A DNA stretch of 43,363 bases from Woeseiaceae bacterium (GTDB lineage: Bacteria > Pseudomonadota > Gammaproteobacteria > Steroidobacterales > Woeseiaceae): contig JAJFKU010000007.1 in assembly GCA_021773035.1 (NCBI GenBank), forward strand, positions 1 through 43,363, written 5' to 3'. Below are positions 1-8,438 of this stretch, one piece after another. The translations under genes and the position numbers were made by a program. Under the pieces are notes generated by a model that was given only the letters and a program-made list of their open reading frames with translations, did not search any database and was not told the DNA's origin. The stretch's first letter is position 1, and every line of letters begins with the position of its first letter.

Positions 1-140
1 CCCCCCGCCCGGATCAACACCTGTTCAGCACGTTGACCGTTAACTGAAATACATGTCCGATTGTCGGGATGCGGTGGGAACGCCAATGACCTCGCCTGTG
101 GGTCGTGAAGACGGCATCGGCCCGCCCGGATCAACACCGG
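1..140. repeat. Window-edge repeat region
   Basis: An 18-bp direct repeat (CCCGCCCGGATCAACACC) occurs at 4-21 and 121-138, a period of 117 bp. Between the copies, 70-93 is a 24-bp string that recurs exactly at 43325-43348 at the other end of the window. The next 15 bp here (95-109) recur at 43349-43363 in reverse complement. No gene is seen in 1-268; the short open frames there have no ribosome site or recognisable protein. Likely a copy of a dispersed intergenic repeat that limited the assembly. Confidence 0.7.
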
Positions 141-268
141 ATTAAGAACGCCACCGGCAACCATAATGTTCCGTCGGCCGGCCAAAACGGTCACTCGATC
201 TCGCTATTGTCTGACAGCGACGGTCCGATCAAGGACCGACTATCACAGCTACGTGTGTTGTACTTCGG

Positions 269-1171
269 TCATTCCCCGGGCTCACGTTCGTAGCGGCCGT
301 CCCAGATCGCTGTCCAGGTTTCTCCGCCGTCGCTGGAAGTCTCCCAATACTGTCGAACGGCGCCGTTGTCGATCTGGGTAAACTCAAACTTGTGCAGCGT
401 GATGCTGCCGTCTGCCGGGTTGCGGGTTTCCGCCGTGTAGAAAATACCGCCGTCGCGCGCCTCGCCGGTGAACTCTATGAAGGTGCCGCTATCGCTGACC
501 CATATCTGGCGCCAGTGATCGCGACCCGGGTCGTAGTAGTTGAAACTTTTTCCCAGCGTGCCGGAGGAGCCCTCCCATTGTTCGAAGAGTACACAATGGC
601 CAAGAATCGGCTGGATGCTGTTGGCGCCGGCAAACTGTCCATTCTGCGAGACATTCCATTCGCCGATCCAGAAATCGAACGCCTTGTGCTTTTCGTCTGC
701 CGCGCAGGGGTAGCGTGCGGCCTGGATGATTTTGACGGCAGCGAGGAAACGGGCGTGGTTGCGGATCCCTTCATAGTCCGTCTCACCCTCGATCAGGCCG
801 GGCAGCCCAAAACCGCCGTCAGCCATCACTTCGAGCTGTTCGAGCGCGTTGTCGTCGCGGCCAACCCGTGCGTACAGCCTCGACAGGCGATAAGCGGCCC
901 CCAGGGGTTGGAACTCGAGTTCGATTGCACGTTCAAAGTGCTGAACTGCACTATGGAAATTGCCGTCGTTGTCCATTAGCAAAGTGCTCATCTGGTAGTG
1001 CCCGGCGCCGTCGTCGGGGCTGAGTTCAAGAAGCTGCCGCAGCTTGTTGGTCGCTACGTCGATTTCACCGGCAGCCACGGCGATACCGACCTCGGCGCGA
1101 AGGCTGTCAACATCGGCGCGGGCTAAAGCGCCGAGAACGACAAGTAACAGGATTGAAATCAGCACGCGCAT
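269..1171 (-). CDS. Secreted TPR protein with C-terminal lipocalin-like domain
   Basis: 300 aa. A signal peptide covers about residues 1-19 (short basic start, Leu/Val-rich core, ALARA end), so the protein is probably periplasmic. Residues 25-115 are helical and TPR-like, with a repeat of the AVQHFERAIEL type. Residues 165-295 begin with FDFWIGEW and are rich in aromatic beta strands ending in WDGRYERE. This resembles the DUF1579-like/lipocalin-type domains that open with a FDFWxGxW motif. The ATG at 1171 is preceded by GAGG seven bases upstream. It is transcribed away from the AraC regulator at 1265, with 93 bp between them. No catalytic residues are evident and the ligand is unknown. The fold call rests on motif resemblance only. 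Confidence 0.75.
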   Translation of the reverse strand: MRVLISILLLVVLGALARADVDSLRAEVGIAVAAGEIDVATNKLRQLLELSPDDGAGHYQMSTLLMDNDGNFHSAVQHFERAIELEFQPLGAAYRLSRLYARVGRDDNALEQLEVMADGGFGLPGLIEGETDYEGIRNHARFLAAVKIIQAARYPCAADEKHKAFDFWIGEWNVSQNGQFAGANSIQPILGHCVLFEQWEGSSGTLGKSFNYYDPGRDHWRQIWVSDSGTFIEFTGEARDGGIFYTAETRNPADGSITLHKFEFTQIDNGAVRQYWETSSDGGETWTAIWDGRYEREPGE

Positions 1172-1264
1172 AGGTCAGCCTCGGTTCTTGTAGATGGCCA
1201 TGGTCGGCGATGCGCCCGGCGTGGCGCTTGCACAAAATTGCTCAATAGACGGGGTTGAGAATCG

Positions 1265-2122
1265 ATGTCCTGGAACAACGATCGTTTATCGCCGGTGGAA
1301 ACCTTGCTGTTTCGCAGCGATCTGGTGAAGGTCGGCAGTTTCGTTTGTGGCGCGGACCACCCCTGTTTTCCGCTTTCTCCGCAGCTGGACAACGACGTCT
1401 TTGTGTTGCCGACTGCACCGGTCTGGATCCGCCGTAATGCTGGCGCCTATCGTTTTGTTGAGCCCGGAGCGCTGTTGATGCACCGTGCCGGATCGATGCT
1501 GGAACGCCGCCGTGTCACGGAGCTTGGCGATCGAACATACTGGTTCGGAGTACATCCGGGTGTTTTCGTCGAAACCCTGCAGCGGCACGGTCTTTCGATA
1601 GAGGCAATGGGCGGAGCCCTGATTCCCGATCTGCAACTTCGTTATCGGCTGGCGTTATTCCTGAAACAGATCAAAGGTGATGCGACCGACGGGCTGGGGA
1701 TTGAGGAGGAAGTGTTAACGCTGTTCTTCGAGATCTGCGAGCGGCGCGCCGCTTGCAATCAGAATCTGTACCGAGGGGAAATGGGCACGGCGGCACGACA
1801 GCGCCGACTGGTCGATCGCGCACGCGCCTATCTCGACGCCCATCTAACGGAGACGGTTGGCCTGGAAACCGTAGCGCGCGCGGCGGGCACCTCTTTGTTT
1901 CATCTGTGCCGCCTGTTCCGTGAGCAGACCGGACTGACAATGCATGCTTACCGTACTCGTCAGCGCCTCGGTGCCGCCGTTGACCGACTGGTGGACGGTG
2001 GCAGCACCGATCTTACCGAGCTCGCCCTCGATCTGGGGTTTTCCAGCCACAGTCATCTGAGCCGCACATTCCAGAAGCAAATGGGTATGCCACCCTCGGC
2101 AATACGTTCCGCGAGCGCCTGA
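1265..2122 (+). CDS. AraC-family transcriptional regulator
   Basis: 285 aa. The C-terminal 100 residues (about 181-283) contain the two helix-turn-helix units of the AraC family. The first is around LETVARAAGTSLFHLCRLF; the second is around LTELALDLGFSSHSHLSRTF, followed by the typical GMPPSAIR end. The N-terminal 170 residues look like a cupin-type sensing domain, with FVEPGALLMHRAGSM as its core; the effector is unknown. The start has only a weak GAGA site upstream. The gene lies just upstream of a TonB-dependent receptor in the same orientation. The intervening DNA carries paired direct repeats spaced like AraC half-sites, so control of receptor uptake is a reasonable inference. Confidence 0.9.
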   Translation: MSWNNDRLSPVETLLFRSDLVKVGSFVCGADHPCFPLSPQLDNDVFVLPTAPVWIRRNAGAYRFVEPGALLMHRAGSMLERRRVTELGDRTYWFGVHPGVFVETLQRHGLSIEAMGGALIPDLQLRYRLALFLKQIKGDATDGLGIEEEVLTLFFEICERRAACNQNLYRGEMGTAARQRRLVDRARAYLDAHLTETVGLETVARAAGTSLFHLCRLFREQTGLTMHAYRTRQRLGAAVDRLVDGGSTDLTELALDLGFSSHSHLSRTFQKQMGMPPSAIRSASA

Positions 2123-2165
2123 AAATAGCGCATCGAAATCGCGGCCGTAACACATGAAACAAATC

Positions 2166-2195
2166 GGAATTTCCTGTCGTATGCTCAGGAATTTC
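2166..2195 (+). promoter_or_regulatory. Candidate AraC half-site pair upstream of receptor 1
   Basis: GGAATTTC occurs at 2166-2173 and again at 2188-2195, with a matching GT two bases after each copy. The copies are 22 bp apart, about two helical turns, which is typical of AraC-family monomers bound in tandem. They lie between the araC-like stop and the receptor start. Binding by the neighbouring regulator is inference. Confidence 0.4.
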
Positions 2196-2302
2196 GCGTG
2201 CACATGAAGATCAAACGATGCTATTTTGTTCGCAGCAGGAAGCGATACAACACTGAATACAAACTACATGCCGGAAAACGGCAGCTTATTGCGGGGGAAG
2301 AG

Positions 2303-5300
2303 ATGAGAAACAGACTCAGGATCGGCTGTGGCGTACGTCAAGGGCTGAGAGTTCTTGGCACACTACTGCCATTCGCCTTCGGCGGCGCATTCGCGCAGGG
2401 CAACAGCGATGAATCCGAAGAGATAGAAGAGATCACCGTCGTCGGTTCGCAGATTCGCGGTGCAAAAATCACCGACGCCCTGGCGGTGACGGTGATCAGT
2501 GCGGAAGACATCGAGTTGATGGGCGTCGATTCGGGCGACGAGTTATTGCAGTTGATTCCGGAGAACGGACAGAACTTTTTTAACGAAGCGGAGAATATCA
2601 GCGGCGGCGTGAACTCCGCGCGCGGTGATATTGGCGCATTCAACCTGCGAAACCTGGGTACCGGTAACACACTGGTGCTTCTGAACGGCCGGCGCCTGGT
2701 GAACGCCGCCAGCTACCAGACGGAAGAAGTCGGCGGCAGCTTCGTACCGGTGAATACCGTCAATTCGCAGACGCTGCCGGTATGGGGGATCGAGCGTGTC
2801 GAGGTCCTGCGAGACGGCGCTTCCGCTATCTACGGTGCTGATGCGGTTGCCGGTGTTGTGAATACCGTGCTGAAAAACGACTTCGAAGGATTCAGTGTTC
2901 GGGTACGTTATTCGGATTATGAGAATATTCCACGAAACACCCAGACGCTGACTCTGGAGTGGGGCAAGGACTTCAACAACGGTGCGACTAATGTTGGTGT
3001 GTTCTTCAACTACTACGACCGCGATCGCGTGAATTCAGGAGACGATCCCAAGTGGGCGACGTCCGTTCTCAACGATTTTCTGCCGGAAGACTCGCCCTGG
3101 GCCGATGATAGTGAATTCCGCGATCAGAACAGCAGCCGCGGTCTGTACGGCCAGTTCGATATCGTGGGCAGTAACGAGTACGGTTTGAATGATTCGGGAC
3201 TGCAGCTTGTTGATAATGCGGGCGATCTGCAGCTCTTTCCAATTGGCCATCCGCAATGTGAGTACATGCTCAATGAGTATGTTTGCGGTAATGCCGATAA
3301 CGGTGGGATCTTCCGCAACAACCTGAATCGCAACCGGGACCTTTCTTCCGAACTGCAGCGTGGCAGTTTGTTCGTGAATGTCACGCATGAGTTTGACAGC
3401 GGGCTGGAGAGCTTTACCGAGTTGATGGCCTATCAGTCGAAGACCAATCTGATACGACATGGCAGCTATCCGAGCCAGCTCGATTTCGTCGTTGCTGCAG
3501 ACAACTACTGGAATCCTCTTGGTCCCTGCGGTTCGCCGAACCGGCTTCCGGACTCGGTGATTGGTACCGGTGTTCCCTGCGAAGGTGTCGCCTGGGACAT
3601 AGAGAACTACCGCTTCGATGAGGCACCACGAATTATCGATAACGACGGCGATACCTACCGGGTATTGCAGGGTTTCCGTGGCGCTATCGGTGAGTGGGAT
3701 TGGGAATCGGCAGTATCCTGGTCCAGGGCAACCAAGGACGACCTTACCCACAACCGCGTATCGAATACACTGATGCAGGAAGCGCTCGCCGACCCGACTG
3801 CTGCCGCATACAACCCGTTTAGTGCGGGTGTGAATTCCAATATAGAGAGAGCCCGGATCGATGTTCTGCGTGAAAACGAGACTGAGCTGACGACGTTCGA
3901 TATCCGCTTCTCGAACAACGAGATATTCTCATTGCCTGCGGGCCCGGTTGGATTTGTTGGCGGAGCCGAATGGCGTGAGGAGTCTTTCGTAGACAATCGG
4001 GACGATCGCCTTGATGGCACGATTGCGGCGGTTGCCGATGACGGCACGACCTTTCCGTTCGTTTCAGACGTCGTAAACTCCAGCCCCTCATCCGATAGCA
4101 GCGGTGAGCGGCAGGTAGTATCGGTCTTCGGTGAGTTGCAGGTTCCCGTATTTGAAACCCTGGATGTGCAGCTGGCTGTGCGTTACGAGGATTTCGACGA
4201 TGTTGGCGATTCGACCACCGTGGGAAAAATCGCCTTCGGCTGGCGTCCGGTTGAGGATATTCTCATTCGTGGTTCGTGGTCGCAGGCCTACCGAGTACCG
4301 AACCTCGTGACGGTGAACGAGGGTACGGTCGCAAGAGTGAACGGCCGCACCGATCAGGCCTGCCTGTATGCCGCTGAAAATGGCGGGGATCCGGATCAGG
4401 ATATTATCGACTGCTTCAACAACGTTCAGCGTATCGCCTCGGGAAGCAGCGAGCTGGTGCCTGAGGAATCCGACAATACCTCACTCGGTTTTGCTCTGAC
4501 ACCGTTGGATGACATGACCATCACGTTCGACTACTGGACGATCGAAAAAGACAAAACGATCGGTCTCTTCGGCGAGGAAAACCATACCGCGCTCGACCTG
4601 TTGTTCCGCCTGGAAAACGGTGGCACGAATTGCGACAGCACATCGTTTAATACAGCGGTTAACAGAGAAGCGCTGACGGATCCTGCTGCTATCGCGGTGT
4701 ACCAGGCAGCCGGAATCTGTCCTGCCGGGGACATCATCAACGTTTTCGACCGCTACACCAACCTGGATACGCGAACCGTCAAAGGTTATGACATAGGCGT
4801 GTACTACAATTTCGACACGTCGCTTGGCGATTTCCGTTTTTCTTACAACGGATCGTTCTTGCAGAAGTATGAACAGGAAGCTGGCGGTAATGCCGCCATA
4901 CTGGTTGCTGCGCAAGAGGAAGGCATATTACCCGCGGACGTGCCGGTCACAGGCTTCGCCGATTTGATCGGCAGAGACGGTAACCAGGAAGAGAAGCACT
5001 CGGCGAGATTCTCCTGGAGGAAGGAAGCCTGGGGAGCCGCCCTTTCCGCCTATAAGATCGGTAGCTTCTACTCGTCCGAGCTGACCCTCGCCGATGGCAC
5101 GCAGTACATTGTGCCGTCTATGACGACCTATGGTGCAACCTTCGACTACAGAGCCGAATTGGGAGGCGCGGACATGCGCTATCGGCTGGGCATCAAGAAC
5201 CTGACTAACGAACGGGCTCCGTTCACCGACGGCCGCTTCGGCTTCACGCCGGATGCGCATTCGGATTACGGCCGTTACTACTACCTGGACATCAGGGCCC

Positions 5301-5308
5301 GATTCTAG
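2303..5308 (+). CDS. TonB-dependent outer membrane receptor 1
   Basis: 1001 aa from the ATG at 2303, chosen because GGGGGAAG precedes it and a clean signal peptide follows (about residues 1-31, ending FGGAFA before Gln). The open frame runs upstream to a GTG at 2198, which would bury the signal sequence. A TonB-box-like EEITVVGSQIRG follows, then a plug domain (about 55-185) with VLLNGRRL, VEVLRDGASAIYGADA and VAGVV motifs. The rest is a 22-strand-type beta barrel ending in Phe (DIRARF). The length fits the large receptors that import oligopeptides, glycans or other bulky ligands. The substrate cannot be read from sequence. The AraC gene upstream and AhpD-like gene downstream suggest an inducible uptake locus. 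Confidence 0.93.
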   Translation: MRNRLRIGCGVRQGLRVLGTLLPFAFGGAFAQGNSDESEEIEEITVVGSQIRGAKITDALAVTVISAEDIELMGVDSGDELLQLIPENGQNFFNEAENISGGVNSARGDIGAFNLRNLGTGNTLVLLNGRRLVNAASYQTEEVGGSFVPVNTVNSQTLPVWGIERVEVLRDGASAIYGADAVAGVVNTVLKNDFEGFSVRVRYSDYENIPRNTQTLTLEWGKDFNNGATNVGVFFNYYDRDRVNSGDDPKWATSVLNDFLPEDSPWADDSEFRDQNSSRGLYGQFDIVGSNEYGLNDSGLQLVDNAGDLQLFPIGHPQCEYMLNEYVCGNADNGGIFRNNLNRNRDLSSELQRGSLFVNVTHEFDSGLESFTELMAYQSKTNLIRHGSYPSQLDFVVAADNYWNPLGPCGSPNRLPDSVIGTGVPCEGVAWDIENYRFDEAPRIIDNDGDTYRVLQGFRGAIGEWDWESAVSWSRATKDDLTHNRVSNTLMQEALADPTAAAYNPFSAGVNSNIERARIDVLRENETELTTFDIRFSNNEIFSLPAGPVGFVGGAEWREESFVDNRDDRLDGTIAAVADDGTTFPFVSDVVNSSPSSDSSGERQVVSVFGELQVPVFETLDVQLAVRYEDFDDVGDSTTVGKIAFGWRPVEDILIRGSWSQAYRVPNLVTVNEGTVARVNGRTDQACLYAAENGGDPDQDIIDCFNNVQRIASGSSELVPEESDNTSLGFALTPLDDMTITFDYWTIEKDKTIGLFGEENHTALDLLFRLENGGTNCDSTSFNTAVNREALTDPAAIAVYQAAGICPAGDIINVFDRYTNLDTRTVKGYDIGVYYNFDTSLGDFRFSYNGSFLQKYEQEAGGNAAILVAAQEEGILPADVPVTGFADLIGRDGNQEEKHSARFSWRKEAWGAALSAYKIGSFYSSELTLADGTQYIVPSMTTYGATFDYRAELGGADMRYRLGIKNLTNERAPFTDGRFGFTPDAHSDYGRYYYLDIRARF

Positions 5309-5314
5309 GACAGC

Positions 5315-5342
5315 AGCGGGGGGGGCTCGTGCCCCCCCCGCT
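5315..5342 (+). terminator. Poly-G/poly-C hairpin after receptor 1
   Basis: A perfect 12-bp inverted repeat (AGCGGGGGGGGC and its complement) surrounds the loop TCGT. It starts seven bases after the receptor stop and ends 12 bases before the next gene. No U-run follows, so it may be an attenuator or mRNA 3' stabiliser rather than an intrinsic terminator. Confidence 0.5.
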
Positions 5343-5354
5343 CTGCTTGAACAC

Positions 5355-5969
5355 ATGAGTTTCATAGAAACAACACTACCTGAAGACGCCGAAGATACCG
5401 TTCTCGATATGTACGAACGGCAGCAGGCCGCCTGGGGCTACGTGCCCAACTACGCCAAATCCTTTTGCCACCGGCCCGAAGTGATGGCCCGCTGGGGCAA
5501 GCTGCTGGCCGAAGTAAAGCGGCCACTCGATGAGCGCAGTTTCGAGCTGGCGACGTTCGTCGCCGCCCATGAGCTGCGGCACACAAGTTGCTCGCTGGCG
5601 CACGGCAATAAACTGACGCAATTCTTCAGTAATGAAGAAATACGAGCGATTGCCGATCAGCGGGGGCTCGATTTCCTGACTGACGGCGAGCAGGAAATGT
5701 TGCGCTTCGCCCGCAAGGTGGCCAGGGATGCTGTGACGGTGGAGGCGGCCGATGTCGAGCGCCTGAAGGCGCACGGGTTCTCCGATGCCGGCGTCTTCGA
5801 TATCGCCGCGGCCGTATCGGCGAGGGCATTTTTTACCAAACTGCTGGACGCCGTTGGTTCCCTGCCGGACAGTGGGTTTTTGTCGATCGATGAGGACCTG
5901 CGCGATCCCCTTACCGTGGGTCGAGCCATCGAAAGTGCCGATGTCGAGGTCATAAAGGACCGTAACTAG
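5355..5969 (+). CDS. Carboxymuconolactone decarboxylase/AhpD-like protein
   Basis: 204 aa from the ATG at 5355. An upstream in-frame ATG at 5253 lies inside the receptor gene and is rejected. The protein has the AhpD/CMD helical core, with a single redox-type motif E73, C79 and H83 (ELRHTSCSLAH). Classical AhpD proteins carry CxxCxxxH; here the first Cys position is His, so a two-Cys peroxidase cycle is not possible without a partner. Members of this group are often annotated as peroxidase-related. The gene lies 46 bp after the receptor, separated by a GC hairpin, and may be co-transcribed by read-through. No Shine-Dalgarno is obvious before the ATG, which fits coupling to the upstream gene. 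Confidence 0.8.
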   Translation: MSFIETTLPEDAEDTVLDMYERQQAAWGYVPNYAKSFCHRPEVMARWGKLLAEVKRPLDERSFELATFVAAHELRHTSCSLAHGNKLTQFFSNEEIRAIADQRGLDFLTDGEQEMLRFARKVARDAVTVEAADVERLKAHGFSDAGVFDIAAAVSARAFFTKLLDAVGSLPDSGFLSIDEDLRDPLTVGRAIESADVEVIKDRN

Positions 5970-6094
5970 CTGATCCTTAGGGTGTTTTTAAGGGTCACAA
6001 ATTAGTCATAGAACGGTCAAGCGAATAAGCTCCTCAGAACGCAGTATGCGCTCCCGACAGCGGCAACCCTGCTGCTGCAAATGAGGAGAAAGAC

Positions 6095-6670
6095 ATGAGT
6101 AAAGTAGTAGCGGCTGCCAACCAGGCAGCGAACAATGGCGTTAACGTCGCAGCATTGCTGGGCGCACGCGAGGCCCTGACCGCCGCCCCTGAGGCAGCGC
6201 AGTTCAAATGGCGCGCGACGTCCGAGTGGCAGAGCGGCACTCACACGAAATCGAATGTAAGGAGTTTTTTCGGGCTCGGCGAAGAGCATAATCACGTTGA
6301 AGACTATGCATTCGATACCGATCATCCGGAAATCTTCGCCTCGGAAGACAAGGGTGCTACCCCGGTCGAGCTCATGCTTGTAGGTCTGGCGGGTTGCCTG
6401 ACGGCGGGTATTGCGGCCGTTGCGCAGAATCGCAACATCCAGTTGAACTCGGTGACAGCAACGCTCGAAGCCGGTATGGATATCCAGGGCATTCTCGGTA
6501 TCGACTCGGACGTGCGCAATGGATTCGACGGCGTCAGGGTGAATTATCAGATCGACGCCGTAGCCTCCGCTGGAGAAATTGCGGCGCTCGTTGCGCAGTC
6601 GCAGAAACGCTCCGCCGTATTCGACATCATCACCAACCCGACGAACGTTACGGTTGAGGTCAACAAGTGA
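6095..6670 (+). CDS. OsmC-family protein
   Basis: 191 aa. The ATG at 6095 is preceded by GAGGAGA. The OsmC fold is seen in PVELMLVGLAGCLTAGIA (Cys101, the usual first redox Cys) and a C-terminal SAVFDIITNPTNVTVEV strand. The second Cys of OsmC/Ohr peroxidases is replaced by Ser (KRSAVFD, Ser173), so it is probably not a classical organic hydroperoxide reductase. The N-terminal 35 residues are an Ala/Asn-rich extension. The stop overlaps the GTG start of the flavoprotein gene by four bases (GTGA), which indicates translational coupling and a joint role. The 125 bp upstream show no promoter that can be called with confidence. Confidence 0.85.
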   Translation: MSKVVAAANQAANNGVNVAALLGAREALTAAPEAAQFKWRATSEWQSGTHTKSNVRSFFGLGEEHNHVEDYAFDTDHPEIFASEDKGATPVELMLVGLAGCLTAGIAAVAQNRNIQLNSVTATLEAGMDIQGILGIDSDVRNGFDGVRVNYQIDAVASAGEIAALVAQSQKRSAVFDIITNPTNVTVEVNK

Positions 6671-7932
6671 CAGTTACCCGTCAAAACACGATCCGGGCAG
6701 CCGGTGTCACTGACGTTGTCGTCATTGGTGCCGGTCATGCCGGGCTCGCGGCCAGCTACTGCCTGACCGAGCGGTCGATCGATCATGTCGTTCTGGAACG
6801 TGGCGAAGTGGCGAATTCCTGGCGTAACGAGCGCTGGGATTCCCTGAAGCTGCTGACGCCGAACTGGCAGAGTCGCCTGCCGGGCTTTGGCTACAGCGGC
6901 GCCGATCCCGATGGCTTCATGAGCATGCCGGAGGTAGTGGACTTTATTCAGGCCTATGCCGATTTCTCAGGCGCGCCGGTGCAAAGCAACACGACGGTAA
7001 CGTCGCTGCGGCAGAACGGCGACGGTTACCGGGTGATCTCCAGTTCCGGCGAGTGGCAGGCGAAATCTGTCGTCATCGCCAGCGGTGCGTGCAACGTTGC
7101 GGTGACGCCGAAAGTCGCGGAGGCGATACCGGCCGGAATCAGAACGCTGACACCGCACCAGTATCGCGGCCCTCAGCAACTTGACGCCGGCGGCGTACTG
7201 GTAGTTGGCGCATCAGCGACCGGTTTGCAGCTGGCCGACGAAATTCGTCGCGCAGGTCACGAGGTAACGATCGCCGTCGGGGAGCACGTCAGGATGCCAC
7301 GTAGCTACCGCGGTCGTGACATTCAGTTCTGGCTGGATCAGGTCGGCATTCTCGACGAGCGTTACGACGAAGTCGATGACGTCGTGCGAGCACGACGTCT
7401 GCCGTCGCCGCAGCTGGTCGGTTCGTCGGACAGGATGCTGGATCTGAACAGCATGTCCGATAACGGTATTCGCCTTACCGGCCGCCTCATGGGTTTCAAC
7501 AACGGTCTGGCGCAGTTTTCGGGCTCGCTACGCAATGTCTGCGCGCTGGCCGATCTCAAGATGAACCGAATGCTCGACGCGATTGATCAATGGATCGCGA
7601 GCGCTCGGGCAGGCAGCGATTTTCCAGCTCCGGAGCGCTTCGCCGAGACTCGGCTGGAAGCGTCGCCCAAGCTGACACTTAAGCTCGACGATGGCTCCAT
7701 AAAGACGATTGTCTGGGCCACCGGCTTTCGACCTGACTACAGTTGGCTGCATGTACCGGTACTCGATCGCAAAGGACAGATTCGGCATGACGGTGGTGTA
7801 GTTGCAGCAAACGGCATGTACGTCGTTGGCCTGCCTGTTTTGCGCCGACGCAAATCGAGCTTTATCCACGGTGTTGAAGATGATGTCCGCGACCTGAGCG
7901 CTCACTTGCATGCAACTCTGAAGGCCGCCTAA
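6667..7932 (+). CDS. FAD-dependent monooxygenase/NAD(P)-binding oxidoreductase
   Basis: 421 aa with a GTG start overlapping the OsmC stop. The FAD-binding Rossmann motif is at residues 19-28 (VIGAGHAGLA), and an NAD(P)-binding motif lies near 178-187 (VVGASATGLQ). WATGFRPDY near 348-356 is the usual second FAD contact of the flavin monooxygenase/CzcO-like group. SWRNERWDSLKLLTPNW after the first strand is also typical of that group. The reaction is probably NADPH- and O2-dependent oxygenation or reduction of a small molecule; the substrate is unknown. Coupling to an OsmC-like thiol protein suggests detoxification. The gene converges with the pilin gene, with only 23 bp between the stops and no strong terminator. 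Confidence 0.88.
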   Translation: MTVTRQNTIRAAGVTDVVVIGAGHAGLAASYCLTERSIDHVVLERGEVANSWRNERWDSLKLLTPNWQSRLPGFGYSGADPDGFMSMPEVVDFIQAYADFSGAPVQSNTTVTSLRQNGDGYRVISSSGEWQAKSVVIASGACNVAVTPKVAEAIPAGIRTLTPHQYRGPQQLDAGGVLVVGASATGLQLADEIRRAGHEVTIAVGEHVRMPRSYRGRDIQFWLDQVGILDERYDEVDDVVRARRLPSPQLVGSSDRMLDLNSMSDNGIRLTGRLMGFNNGLAQFSGSLRNVCALADLKMNRMLDAIDQWIASARAGSDFPAPERFAETRLEASPKLTLKLDDGSIKTIVWATGFRPDYSWLHVPVLDRKGQIRHDGGVVAANGMYVVGLPVLRRRKSSFIHGVEDDVRDLSAHLHATLKAA

Positions 7933-7955
7933 GCAAGCGATGCAGGACTGTGGGG

Positions 7956-8429
7956 CTATCGACAGGCGCCCGGCAGGTGTTTGATATCGAGAGTTGTTCG
8001 ATCGTCGCCGACGGGCTCCATTCCTTTCGGCGCTTCCCGGTATCCACAGGTCCAGGAAATCGGACTGGATGGACTCTCCGATACGAAGATGGGCCGAATA
8101 GTGAGCACCTGGTCCTGAAGCAGGACATGGGCATAATTTCCGAGCGTTACGTGCATGGCGCCGTCCACGACCTCAACCTGGGTCACGTAGTTGCCAATCA
8201 GGTGGTGGGCGCTGGGAACGGCTGCCTGCAGGTTGTCGGCAGGAAACCGGCCGTGGTGCTTGTAATAGTCCTTAATCGACAGCTTTAGCTCGCCGGTGAT
8301 CGAGAACGACTCGACGACCTGCGCTCGCATCGTATAGTCCTGATAGGCAGGGATCGCAATGGAGGCAAGAATTCCGATTATCGCGACGACGATCATCAAC
8401 TCAATCAATGTAAATCCGTTCTTTTTCAT
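7956..8429 (-). CDS. Type IV pilin (PilA-like major pilin)
   Basis: 157 aa. The class IVa prepilin signature is MKKNG then [22 protein letters not shown], with prepilin peptidase cleavage after Gly5 and Glu5 of the mature protein. Tyr-rich alpha-1 residues ([11 protein letters not shown]) follow. Cys128 and Cys156 probably form the D-region disulphide. The start at 8429 is preferred over the in-frame GTG at 8438 because AGGTGA lies five bases before this ATG, overlapping the stop of the PilC-like gene. It is the last gene of a four-gene minus-strand operon. No assembly ATPase, prepilin peptidase or secretin lies here, so the protein must use machinery from elsewhere. Confidence 0.9.
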   Translation of the reverse strand: MKKNGFTLIELMIVVAIIGILASIAIPAYQDYTMRAQVVESFSITGELKLSIKDYYKHHGRFPADNLQAAVPSAHHLIGNYVTQVEVVDGAMHVTLGNYAHVLLQDQVLTIRPIFVSESPSSPISWTCGYREAPKGMEPVGDDRTTLDIKHLPGACR

Positions 8430-8438
8430 ACAAGTCAC

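Noticed and set aside
2198..2302. Upstream extension of receptor 1 from a GTG
   Set aside because: It would place 35 polar residues before a clear signal peptide, while the ATG at 2303 has a strong ribosome site.
3035..3751. A 238-codon minus-strand frame inside receptor 1
   Set aside because: Antisense to a clear receptor gene, with no ribosome site or domain.
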